Assembly: GCF_003335085.1 (NCBI RefSeq)
Contig: NZ_QPEJ01000018.1
Coordinates: forward strand, 434,001-498,000
Reading direction: 5' to 3'
DNA length: 64,000 bases
DNA from: Polaribacter sp. WD7
GTDB lineage: Bacteria > Bacteroidota > Bacteroidia > Flavobacteriales > Flavobacteriaceae
The notes under the pieces were generated by a model. That model searched no databases, was not told the DNA's origin, and saw nothing but the letters and a program-made list of their open reading frames with translations. Positions 36,242 to 43,517 of this stretch are shown one piece after another. Position numbers and translations under genes: made by a program. The number at the start of each line of letters is the position of its first letter. Within the stretch, counting starts at the first letter, position 1.

Positions 36242-37126
36242 CTATTTTTGATTATACCCAAATCGTTTTAGTTGATTTTTATCGCTTCTCCAGTTTTTAT
36301 TTACTTTAACATACAACTCAATAAAAACTTTTTTCTGAAAAAAACGTTCTAAATCTTTTCTAGCTTCTGCTCCAACTCGCTTTATAGCAGAGCCTTTATG
36401 CCCGATAATAATCCCTTTTTGAGTGTCTCTTTCTACCATGATAATAGATCGAATTCTCACAATATTTTCTTCTTCTATAAAACTTTCTGTTTCTACTTCT
36501 ACAGAGTATGGAATTTCTTTTTTATAGTGCGTTAAAATTTTTTCACGAATTTTTTCATTAACAAAAAAACGTTCTGGTTTATCTGTTAATTGATCTTTAG
36601 GATAAAAAGGAGGAGCTTCTGGAAGAAGTTCGATAATTTTATAAAAAACAGATTCTACATTAAAACGTTCTAGGGCAGAAATGACATAAACAAAAGAGTT
36701 GGGTACTTTTTCTCGCCAATAGACAATTTTTTTATCAACTTCTTCTTTAGTAGACTTATCAATCTTATTTAATAATAAAATTACAGGAATTTTACTATTG
36801 ATTATTTTAGTAAAGAAAGCTTCATTTTTTAAAGCGGTTTCTCCAACTTCTACCATATAAATAAGAACGTCTGCATCATCTAAAGCAGATTTTACAAAAT
36901 CCATCATAGAAGCTTGTAATTCATAAGCAGGTTTTATAATTCCAGGTGTGTCTGAAAATACAATTTGGTATTCTTCATGATTAACGATACCTAAAATACG
37001 GTGTCTTGTTGTTTGTGCTTTAGGAGTAATAATAGATAATTTTTCGCCCACCAAAGCATTCATCAATGTAGATTTACCCACGTTAGGGTTACCAATAATG
37101 TTAACAAAACCAGCTTTATGAATCAT
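36242..37126 (-). CDS. era: GTPase Era
   Basis: The 294-residue product has the Era G domain with P-loop Gly-Asn-Pro-Asn-Val-Gly-Lys-Ser near residue 12, Asp-Thr-Pro-Gly near 58 and Asn-Lys-Ile-Asp near 120. The C-terminal KH domain is recognised by Ile-Ile-Gly-His-Lys-Gly-Ser-Ala-Ile-Lys near residue 240. Era binds 16S rRNA and acts in 30S maturation. Length and motifs are normal. It is separated from der by the gene-poor stretch. Confidence 0.97.
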   Translation of the reverse strand: MIHKAGFVNIIGNPNVGKSTLMNALVGEKLSIITPKAQTTRHRILGIVNHEEYQIVFSDTPGIIKPAYELQASMMDFVKSALDDADVLIYMVEVGETALKNEAFFTKIINSKIPVILLLNKIDKSTKEEVDKKIVYWREKVPNSFVYVISALERFNVESVFYKIIELLPEAPPFYPKDQLTDKPERFFVNEKIREKILTHYKKEIPYSVEVETESFIEEENIVRIRSIIMVERDTQKGIIIGHKGSAIKRVGAEARKDLERFFQKKVFIELYVKVNKNWRSDKNQLKRFGYNQK

Positions 37127-37195
37127 AATACAAATATAGTTTGTTTTGGGACGCGACTATAATTTAAGATGATAAAAAAATAAATGAAATAAAAT

Positions 37196-37227
37196 TTGGA
37201 ATATACTTTCTTTGTGTTGTATATTTG
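37196..37227 (+). promoter_or_regulatory. Bacteroidetes-type promoter of tRNA-fMet
   Basis: A TTG at 37196-37198 and TATATTTG at 37220-37227 are separated by 21 nt. This fits the primary sigma factor consensus of Bacteroidetes (TTG about 20 nt before TAnnTTTG). The box ends 10 bp before the tRNA. Confidence 0.75.
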
Positions 37228-37237
37228 CAGTCCAAAT

Positions 37238-37310
<73 letters not shown>

Positions 37311-37324
37311 CAAAACTCAAGACA

Positions 37325-37358
37325 AAAACCAGATTGTTAATTAACAATCTGGTTTTTT
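37325..37358 (+). terminator. Intrinsic terminator after tRNA-fMet
   Basis: A perfect 16-bp inverted repeat (AAAACCAGATTGTTAA and its complement) is followed by a T run. It would fold with a short loop at the centre and end the tRNA transcript. Confidence 0.85.
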
Positions 37359-37495
37359 GCTTTTTAAATGCAAACTCACTTTACAAATGGCGATAAAAAT
37401 GAATAGTATTATCATAAAAGAGCAATTAATTTTATACAAAAAATCAACTGCTCTATAATTTAAAATCTATTTGTAAAGGTTCTTTTGAGTGATGT

Positions 37496-37849
37496 TTATA
37501 CTGATAACTCAGATTTATGTAAACTAACTACAGCTAAAACTGCAATTCCATTAATCCAATAATAATAAGCATCTACACCTTGAAAAGAAAAGACAAAAGG
37601 GGCAATAATGAATACTATTGCTACTAAAAAGTCTATCGTTAAATGTAATTTATAGGATAACACTTTAATAATCCCTAAATGATGATCTGTTAGTATTGTT
37701 AAAATAAATGCTGCTATTCCTGTTGCAACAGATAGTTGCAGTGCTAACGGGTTTGAGTCTCCTAGCCCTAGTAAAAAAGGTAATGTTATTAGTGCTATTG
37801 CTACAGGGTAATCTAAAAATGCGTGAATTCTTTTTGTTATAAATTTCAT
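37496..37849 (-). CDS. SPW-repeat-like membrane protein
   Basis: The 117-residue product has four membrane helices in two similar halves. Each half contains a His-x-x-x-Asp-Tyr/Phe motif (His9-Ala-Phe-Leu-Asp-Tyr and His69-Leu-Thr-Ile-Asp-Phe) followed by a hydrophobic helix and a Pro-Phe pair. This internal duplication is the pattern of SPW-repeat/vitamin-K-like small membrane proteins. The function is unknown. It follows the YHS gene by about 40 bp on the same strand. Confidence 0.8.
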   Translation of the reverse strand: MKFITKRIHAFLDYPVAIALITLPFLLGLGDSNPLALQLSVATGIAAFILTILTDHHLGIIKVLSYKLHLTIDFLVAIVFIIAPFVFSFQGVDAYYYWINGIAVLAVVSLHKSELSV

Positions 37850-37889
37850 AATTACTAGTTTTATTTGATTGTTATTATCTGTTTATTTA

Positions 37890-38363
37890 TTAATTGTGTG
37901 TTTTACTTAATTTCTCCCAGTTTTTATCGGCTACTTTTTTCAATTTGTTATGGTTGTTTTCAGCCAACCACAATTGTTTAGCATCAAGTTCTACATTGTT
38001 TAAATACAAATAATACTTGCCGTCTTCCACGATAAATTTATTTGGGTCTACTCTAAATTTTGCACCAGCATATATTCCAAAGGCACAAAAACCACCAAAT
38101 TCTGGCATATACTTAGCGGGGTTTTTATCAAAAGTTGTTTTTTGTGCTGCAGAAGTAAAGTAATAGTATACTTTATTGTATTCTGATTTAAAGTTCTTGT
38201 TTCCAATTTGTGCTAACCCTAAATCTAAATACGATACTGGACTATAACCCTGTAACGCAATGTTACTATTGTCTATGTTATTTGCTTTATTGTCTTGAGC
38301 AAATACTATTGAACTTACTATTAATGCTAATCCTAAAATTGATGTTTTTACTAAAATTTTCAT
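37890..38363 (-). CDS. Exported YHS domain protein
   Basis: The 157-residue product has a signal peptide (residues 1-22, ending Val-Phe-Ala-Gln) and a YHS domain at about 35-115. The domain shows Ala-Leu-Gln-Gly-Tyr-Ser-Pro-Val-Ser-Tyr, Tyr-Tyr-Phe-Thr-Ser and Gly-Gly-Phe-Cys-Ala-Phe-Gly blocks. The lone Cys in the last block sits where metal-linked YHS proteins place a ligand. YHS domains occur in metal-handling proteins such as mercury/copper reductases. The role here is unknown. It is likely co-transcribed with the SPW-like protein. Confidence 0.9.
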   Translation of the reverse strand: MKILVKTSILGLALIVSSIVFAQDNKANNIDNSNIALQGYSPVSYLDLGLAQIGNKNFKSEYNKVYYYFTSAAQKTTFDKNPAKYMPEFGGFCAFGIYAGAKFRVDPNKFIVEDGKYYLYLNNVELDAKQLWLAENNHNKLKKVADKNWEKLSKTHN

Positions 38364-38470
38364 TCTTGTTGTTTTTAATTGATGTTTTTTTTTGATTATT
38401 ATACTGCAAAGATGAGACAGAATTAAAGTTAAGATGCTACCAAAAAAGGACTAAGAATTGTACTTTTTAT

Positions 38471-38944
38471 TTATTGTATTTTTTGTTTTAATAACCAGTC
38501 TTTAAATACTTGAGTTGCTTTATCGTTTTTAATCTGAACCATTTCAAACTTTTTAAAATCACTTTTATTAACATTTTTTCTTTTTTCAACCAACTCAAAT
38601 GCATCAGGTAATCCAAAATCAAATACATCTTTTCTTGAACACGAATAGTAGACCATTTTTATTTGAGACCAATGTATTGCAGATAAGCACATAGAACAGG
38701 GTTCGCTACTTGTAAAAAGAGTACAACCACTCAAATTAGTACTTTTTAAATTTTGAGAGGCATCTCGTATTGCTTCTATTTCCGCGTGTGCTGTTGGATC
38801 ATTTTTTATTCTAGTAGAGGCTTTACCTTTACCTACTATTTTATCATTATAAACAATAACACAACCAAAAGGAGTTCTTAATTTATCTTCTAAGCATTGA
38901 TGTGCAAGTGTTATTGCTTCACTTATGTAATATGATTTATTCAT
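38471..38944 (-). CDS. Nucleoside deaminase (CDA superfamily)
   Basis: The 157-residue enzyme has the zinc and proton-shuttle motifs His-Ala-Glu (near residue 53) and Pro-Cys-Ser-Met-Cys (near 82-86) of the guanine/tRNA-adenosine deaminase group. The length fits guanine deaminase or TadA-like enzymes. An Asp-Ala-Phe-Glu segment near residue 118 and the lack of tRNA-binding basic patches lean towards a free-base or nucleoside substrate, but this is not decisive. It stands alone upstream of the YHS gene. Confidence 0.92.
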   Translation of the reverse strand: MNKSYYISEAITLAHQCLEDKLRTPFGCVIVYNDKIVGKGKASTRIKNDPTAHAEIEAIRDASQNLKSTNLSGCTLFTSSEPCSMCLSAIHWSQIKMVYYSCSRKDVFDFGLPDAFELVEKRKNVNKSDFKKFEMVQIKNDKATQVFKDWLLKQKIQ

Positions 38945-39103
38945 TTGTATATATTTTAGAGTTATTTTATGTAAAAAGCACAGTAGTTACTAATAGAAAT
39001 TTGAATGCAAAGTTTAATTAGTTAACTGAATACGTATACCTTTTGTAGTTTTGACATCACAAAGATGGGGAAGAACAGAGTTGTAAAGGCTACAAGAAAA
39101 GTA

Positions 39104-40171
39104 CTAAGAATTGTACTTTTTTTGTTTAAATTCTGTTGGGGTCAATTTTGAATAATGTTTAAAGAATCTTGAAAAGTGATTTGGTTCTTCAAACCCTAAT
39201 TGTCTTGAAATTGAGACAATCGATTGCCCTTCTAAAATCATTAATTTAGCAGAGTTGATTAGCTCTAGGCGTATAAGTTGCCCTATAGAAGTATTCATTT
39301 TAGCTCTAACTTTGTTAGACAATGCTTTAATAGAAAGGTTCATTTTGTTAGCATAAAAATCAAGAGATCTTTCTTGAGTATGGTGTTTTTGAAGCAGGTT
39401 TAGAATGTCTTGTGAAAATAAATCTCTGTTTTTATAATCAAAATTATTTCTAAACTGCTTTGGGGTTTGTCCGTTAGTGTTTTTAAAAACTCTGTTAAAA
39501 TACGCATCATCTTTGTATCCAAGATCGTAAGCTATCTCTTGAATACTTTTGTCTGTAAATGCAATTTGTTTTTGGCTTTCTTGCAGTTTTTTAGAAGTCA
39601 TTAAATTCTTAACAGATAAACCAATTTTATCTTTAATTAATGCCTGAGCATTGTAGCCTCTATCGTTAATTAAGTTTACTAAATCATCGCTTGTTAAATT
39701 GTTAGAGTACTCTTTATCAATAATATCTTTTGTGTCAAAAATAACCTGATACTCTTCTTTGTTAGCTTTAAAAGGATTTTGCCAAAACCATTGTTTAGAA
39801 GAAATGTCTATGATGTCAGCAGAATTATTAGTTAATGTTGTTTCAGAAAGAAAAGTATTACACTCTTCACATTCTAATAAATCTATGTAACCTAAAGAAA
39901 TTAGATGTTTAAATAGCACTCTTACATTATTATCGTAAAACTTATCTTCATTAGAGAATTCAATTCTTCTAACGATAAAATTATCTGACAAAAATTTGAT
40001 ATACTGTCCTTTTTCTAGAAATATTGCTTTTTCTTGCCAATCAAAATAGTTCTTAAAATCTACTTGTATGCTTCCTTTTCCAGAAAGAATATGAATAAGC
40101 GTATGACTTTTTATAAAGTACACTTTATTAATTTCTGGTAAAAATTTTTCTACTTTTTGAATTGGCTGCAT
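39104..40171 (-). CDS. AraC family regulator with two HTH modules
   Basis: The 355-residue product has an N-terminal cupin-like sensor part (about 25-75), a variable middle and two AraC-type DNA-binding modules. The first (about 160-245) contains Ile-Gln-Glu-Ile-Ala-Tyr-Asp-Leu-Gly-Tyr and ends Thr-Pro-Lys-Gln-Phe-Arg. The second (about 265-352) contains Ile-Val-Ser-Ile-Ser-Arg-Gln-Leu-Gly-Phe and ends Leu-Thr-Pro-Thr-Glu-Phe. A protein with two complete modules is unusual. Its ligand and targets are unknown; it may act on its divergent neighbour at 40477 or on the deaminase downstream. Confidence 0.92.
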   Translation of the reverse strand: MQPIQKVEKFLPEINKVYFIKSHTLIHILSGKGSIQVDFKNYFDWQEKAIFLEKGQYIKFLSDNFIVRRIEFSNEDKFYDNNVRVLFKHLISLGYIDLLECEECNTFLSETTLTNNSADIIDISSKQWFWQNPFKANKEEYQVIFDTKDIIDKEYSNNLTSDDLVNLINDRGYNAQALIKDKIGLSVKNLMTSKKLQESQKQIAFTDKSIQEIAYDLGYKDDAYFNRVFKNTNGQTPKQFRNNFDYKNRDLFSQDILNLLQKHHTQERSLDFYANKMNLSIKALSNKVRAKMNTSIGQLIRLELINSAKLMILEGQSIVSISRQLGFEEPNHFSRFFKHYSKLTPTEFKQKKYNS

Positions 40172-40476
40172 TTGTAATTATATCGCCGTAAGCATTTTAT
40201 GAGAAATCTAAGTTATAAATTTTATTTTAATACCAATAACCCCTTAAAGTCTTTTACTATTTAAAAATTTTTATAAATGTTCATTTAAATTATGATTTTA
40301 ACAATAAAACATTGTACGTGAGCGTATTAAATTTATTTTTCTATGTTTTTTTGCCGTTTCTATATTAAAAATATCTAGCATTTTATAAAGAATAAGAAAA
40401 ATGCCTATTGAGCAGAAAGGATATCTGGTATATGTTTGTAGTGTAAAAATTATTAATTAATTAAAAAACATTTATT
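40172..40476. other. Non-coding stretch between AraC gene and 40477
   Basis: About 305 bp contain no credible frame. It holds the divergent upstream regions of the AraC gene and of the small exported protein, including the promoter-like pair at 40408-40438. Confidence 0.6.
40408..40438 (+). promoter_or_regulatory. Promoter of exported protein 40477
   Basis: TTG at 40408-40410 and TATGTTTG at 40431-40438 are spaced by 20 nt, matching the Bacteroidetes consensus. The -7 box ends 38 bp before the start codon. Confidence 0.65.
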
Positions 40477-40902
40477 ATGAAAAATTTCCTCCAAATTTCG
40501 TTAGTCTTAATTTTAAACTTTTCAATTAACGCTCAAGACCTAGCAATGTCAAATATGAATAACATTAGTAATTATGAAAAAGTTAATGAAGAGATTATAC
40601 CATTAATAGATGAAACTCACTATACATACAAATATAACGGAAATGATGTTTTGGTAAGTTTCAAAGATGGTGAACACACAGAATATTTTGAAAATAAAAA
40701 ATACTTTATTAAATCTAAAGTAAGATGGATTTCTAATGAAGAGTGTATCATGACAATCCAATTTTCTAACTTACCTAATTTTCCTTTTAGAAAGGGAACT
40801 GAATTAAAAATGAAAATCTTAAAAATAAGAAGAGGTAAGGTTTTTTATCAATCTACTTTAGGAGGAAGAACATGGACTGGTAAAATGAGTATACTTCAAT
40901 AG
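40477..40902 (+). CDS. Small exported protein, unknown
   Basis: The 141-residue product has a signal peptide (residues 1-19, ending Ile-Asn-Ala-Gln). The mature part of about 120 residues is a beta-rich domain with a Tyr-x-Tyr-Lys-Tyr-Asn-Gly-Asn segment and a basic stretch Lys-Ile-Arg-Arg-Gly-Lys. No family is recognised. It is about 107 bp upstream of another exported gene; the two may share a transcript. Confidence 0.72.
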   Translation: MKNFLQISLVLILNFSINAQDLAMSNMNNISNYEKVNEEIIPLIDETHYTYKYNGNDVLVSFKDGEHTEYFENKKYFIKSKVRWISNEECIMTIQFSNLPNFPFRKGTELKMKILKIRRGKVFYQSTLGGRTWTGKMSILQ

Positions 40903-41009
40903 TGATTAACCTCCAACATAAAATTTATTACATAGCATAAGTTTTTTAAAAGTAGGGTTGTTTGGAATGACTTTAGTTTTTAAAAATCATAACAAAATAT
41001 TCCTCCATC

Positions 41010-41516
41010 ATGAAAAAACTATTATTTATAATAACCATATTGAGCGCCCTTACTTTTAATGCTCAAAACAAAGTTGAAATATCTATACAACAAGACCTAA
41101 GACTTCTAACAGTAGGAGATGAAAAAGGAAATGATCCTATTACTTTTAACGTTCTTTCCAGATTAGAAGTTCCTGTATTTAATTTAAAAAAGAACCATAT
41201 ACCAGCTTATTTGTCTGTAGAATATGCAGATTTAAAGGGTAGAAATTTTCAACGCTATGCCTTAGGTACGGGTTATGTGGTAAATAAACTTTGTGGAAAA
41301 TTTGGTGGAGGTGCTTATTTAGACTTTGGAAAAATATATAGAGAAAGTGAAGGTTTTTACAGTTTTAGTTTAAGTGGTGAATTGACTTATAAAATTAGCG
41401 AACGTGTCAAGCTAATTTGCTCTCATCAACTTACACAAAGAAACGACCTAAAAACACTTTATAATTCTCAAGAATTTGTGATTAGTGGTTTTGTAGGGGT
41501 TAAGTTTGGTTTGTAA
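41010..41516 (+). CDS. Small outer-membrane-like beta protein, unknown
   Basis: The 168-residue product has a signal peptide (1-18, ending Phe-Asn-Ala-Gln) and a mature part made of alternating hydrophobic/polar strands with Gly-rich turns, ending in Val-Lys-Phe-Gly-Leu. This suggests a small beta-barrel of the outer membrane, but the family is not recognised. It is followed by a strong terminator at 41540. Confidence 0.75.
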   Translation: MKKLLFIITILSALTFNAQNKVEISIQQDLRLLTVGDEKGNDPITFNVLSRLEVPVFNLKKNHIPAYLSVEYADLKGRNFQRYALGTGYVVNKLCGKFGGGAYLDFGKIYRESEGFYSFSLSGELTYKISERVKLICSHQLTQRNDLKTLYNSQEFVISGFVGVKFGL

Positions 41517-41539
41517 GAAAACCCTCTACTAATTATTTT

Positions 41540-41583
41540 AAGAGCTAAATTGTCAAAACCCCCCGACATTTAGCTCTTTTTTG
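41540..41583 (+). terminator. Intrinsic terminator after 41010-41516
   Basis: A stem of AAGAGCTAAAT and ATTTAGCTCTT, with one bulged T, a further GTC/GAC pair and an intervening C-rich loop, is followed by a T run (TTTTTTG). It ends the transcript of the small exported genes. Confidence 0.85.
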
Positions 41584-42397
41584 TTGAGCGAAGTATTCTA
41601 CTTATGAGTTTTTGTTACATCTAATGTAACAAAAATCTGTTTTTATAGAGTTAATAATACATGATGAAAAGCTATATAAAATTGATTTTAGTAGTATCAT
41701 TTTTTTATTAAATCATATAGTTAACTCCCTGTAGATTCTACGTTATAAATCAAACCGTTCTCTATTTAGTTCATCTATCTAATAAGACCAATTCTATCTT
41801 ATAATAAGTAAATCTTGCTTTTATTAGCTAAAACTAATTTTGTAATTTATAGCAGTGTTTTTAGATACTTTTTTATTTAGTAAATAACAAATAACTATTT
41901 ACTTTAAAATAGAATGCCTAAAGAAACTATAATTTAAAGTTTATTCACTAACATAGGTAATACATCAACTATATAAATTAAAACAAGTTACGTAGGTTGT
42001 GTCTTCTTGTATCGTTTTGATATTTTATAGGTGTTTTACAGTAGAAAATTAATTTTATCATTTCACTAGTGTAAGTAGTGTTTTATAAATGAATTTGAAG
42101 ATGTCTATTTATTGTGTATTGTAACATCTTCTGTATTTTTTGGTTTAATCAGATTATGTTGTTTTATCTTAAAATAGATGGGTAATAATGTGTTTTTATT
42201 AAATGAGCAAAGTAAATGTACATTTTTATGACAATAGTCTATACATTAAGTTTCATGTTTTAGAAAGGCATTCTTAAAACATTGATTGATGAGATTTTTA
42301 GATTGTGAGTTTGTGTAAAGATCTCAATATTTTTTGAAGAGTGTTATAACAATTAAAATAATTTACTGTTCTCTTTTAAAGAAAAAAAGAAATAGGC
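41584..42397. other. Gene-poor 814-bp stretch
   Basis: No credible gene is seen on either strand. The stretch is very AT-rich. It contains a 12-bp perfect hairpin (41609-41635) and, at 41661-41711, a 16-codon frame that reads like a truncated signal peptide. It may be a decayed gene or a recombination site; no repeats or insertion-sequence ends are apparent. Confidence 0.6.
41609..41635. repeat. Perfect hairpin, 12-bp arms, 3-nt loop
   Basis: TTTTTGTTACAT and its exact complement flank CTA. T tracts precede and A tracts follow the stem on both strands, the reverse of an intrinsic terminator, so an operator or RNA element is more likely. Confidence 0.6.
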
Positions 42398-42760
42398 TTA
42401 GGCATATTTGATTGTATCAATCAAATCGTCAAAACCTTCAGATTTGTCAAAAAATGCCGTTGCTCCATATCTTAAACAAATTCTTTTGAGCTCTGTACTT
42501 GTAGAAAAAACAAATACTTTTTTCTCTGTCTTATTCTTTTTAAGCCATCTTAAAACTTCTAAACCACTACCATCAGGTAAACTTAAATCTAGTGTTATAA
42601 TTTCAAAATTATTTTGATTTAGGTGAGTAAAAGCTTGTTCTAATGTTTCTGTAACAAAAATATCATTTATACTAACAATTTTTTTTGCTTCTTTAGCTAT
42701 TTTCTCTCTAATATATAGGTTGTCTTCTATGACTAATAAATTGTTAGAACTGGTTTTCAA
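42398..42760 (-). CDS. Stand-alone response regulator receiver
   Basis: The 120-residue product is a single CheY-like receiver domain. The acidic pocket is Glu12-Asp13, the phospho-acceptor is Asp58 in Leu-Asp-Leu-Ser-Leu-Pro-Asp-Gly, and the conserved Lys is Lys106 in Phe-Phe-Asp-Lys-Ser. There is no output domain. It lies about 100 bp downstream of the LuxR-type regulator and its kinase in the same orientation, so it may be a second target or phosphate sink of that kinase. Confidence 0.93.
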   Translation of the reverse strand: MKTSSNNLLVIEDNLYIREKIAKEAKKIVSINDIFVTETLEQAFTHLNQNNFEIITLDLSLPDGSGLEVLRWLKKNKTEKKVFVFSTSTELKRICLRYGATAFFDKSEGFDDLIDTIKYA

Positions 42761-42863
42761 ATTGTTACGTTTAATATCATTAAATTAATAATGTAAATTT
42801 AGTAATTTTATTATGTTTATTTAGTAGGCAATATGCTTAATAACTTACAAATAAATATAATGT

Positions 42864-43517
42864 TTAGGTATCCAATGATGTTAATCCTTTTCTAATAGCG
42901 TATTTTGTTAATTCTGAAATAGAAAATAAATCTAATTTTTTCATGATGTTATTTCTGTGAACATCAACAGTTTTTGAACTCAGAAATAAAACCTCACCTA
43001 TATCTTTAGAGGAATTGCCTTCTGCTATCAGTTGCAATACCTCTTTTTCTCTGGTACTTAAAGCAGCATTTTCTATACTATCTCCTTTTTTAAGAGAAGT
43101 CAAAATTTCTTGATCCAATTCTTTGGCCAGATATTTCATATTTCTAGTAACTGTATTTATTGCGGTTACTAAATCTTCAGAATCGCCATCTTTTAATAAA
43201 TAAGCATAAGCACCAGCATTAAACATACCTTGTATAAATTGTTTACTAGAATGCATAGAAAGTGCAATTATTTTTATATTTGGATGTATTTTTGAAATTT
43301 GTTTTGCAGCTTCTATACCATTTAAATCTGGCATAGAAACGTCAATAATAACTACATCAGGAAGTAGTTTTCCGCAAACTTTTATAGCCTCTCTACCGTT
43401 AGAAGCTTCACCAATAACAGCTAAATTAGATTTTTGTTCAATGATGTTTTTTAAACCAGTTCGTAACAATTGATGATCATCTGCCAAAACTATTTTTATT
43501 TTTTCTGTAAGACTCAT
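42864..43517 (-). CDS. LuxR/NarL-type response regulator
   Basis: The 217-residue product has an N-terminal receiver (phospho-acceptor Asp59 in Ile-Asp-Val-Ser-Met-Pro-Asp; Lys near 109) and a C-terminal LuxR/NarL HTH at about 152-215 with Leu-Ser-Thr-Arg-Glu-Lys-Glu-Val-Leu and Ser-Ser-Lys-Thr-Val-Asp-Val-His. Its start overlaps the kinase gene by 4 bp, so the two form a classic pair. It would regulate transcription after phosphorylation; its targets are unknown. Confidence 0.95.
   Translation of the reverse strand: MSLTEKIKIVLADDHQLLRTGLKNIIEQKSNLAVIGEASNGREAIKVCGKLLPDVVIIDVSMPDLNGIEAAKQISKIHPNIKIIALSMHSSKQFIQGMFNAGAYAYLLKDGDSEDLVTAINTVTRNMKYLAKELDQEILTSLKKGDSIENAALSTREKEVLQLIAEGNSSKDIGEVLFLSSKTVDVHRNNIMKKLDLFSISELTKYAIRKGLTSLDT

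Noticed and set aside
37325..37358. Attachment site or integrated element next to tRNA-fMet
   Set aside because: The inverted repeat is a simple terminator, and no integrase, direct repeat of the tRNA 3' end or foreign genes follow.
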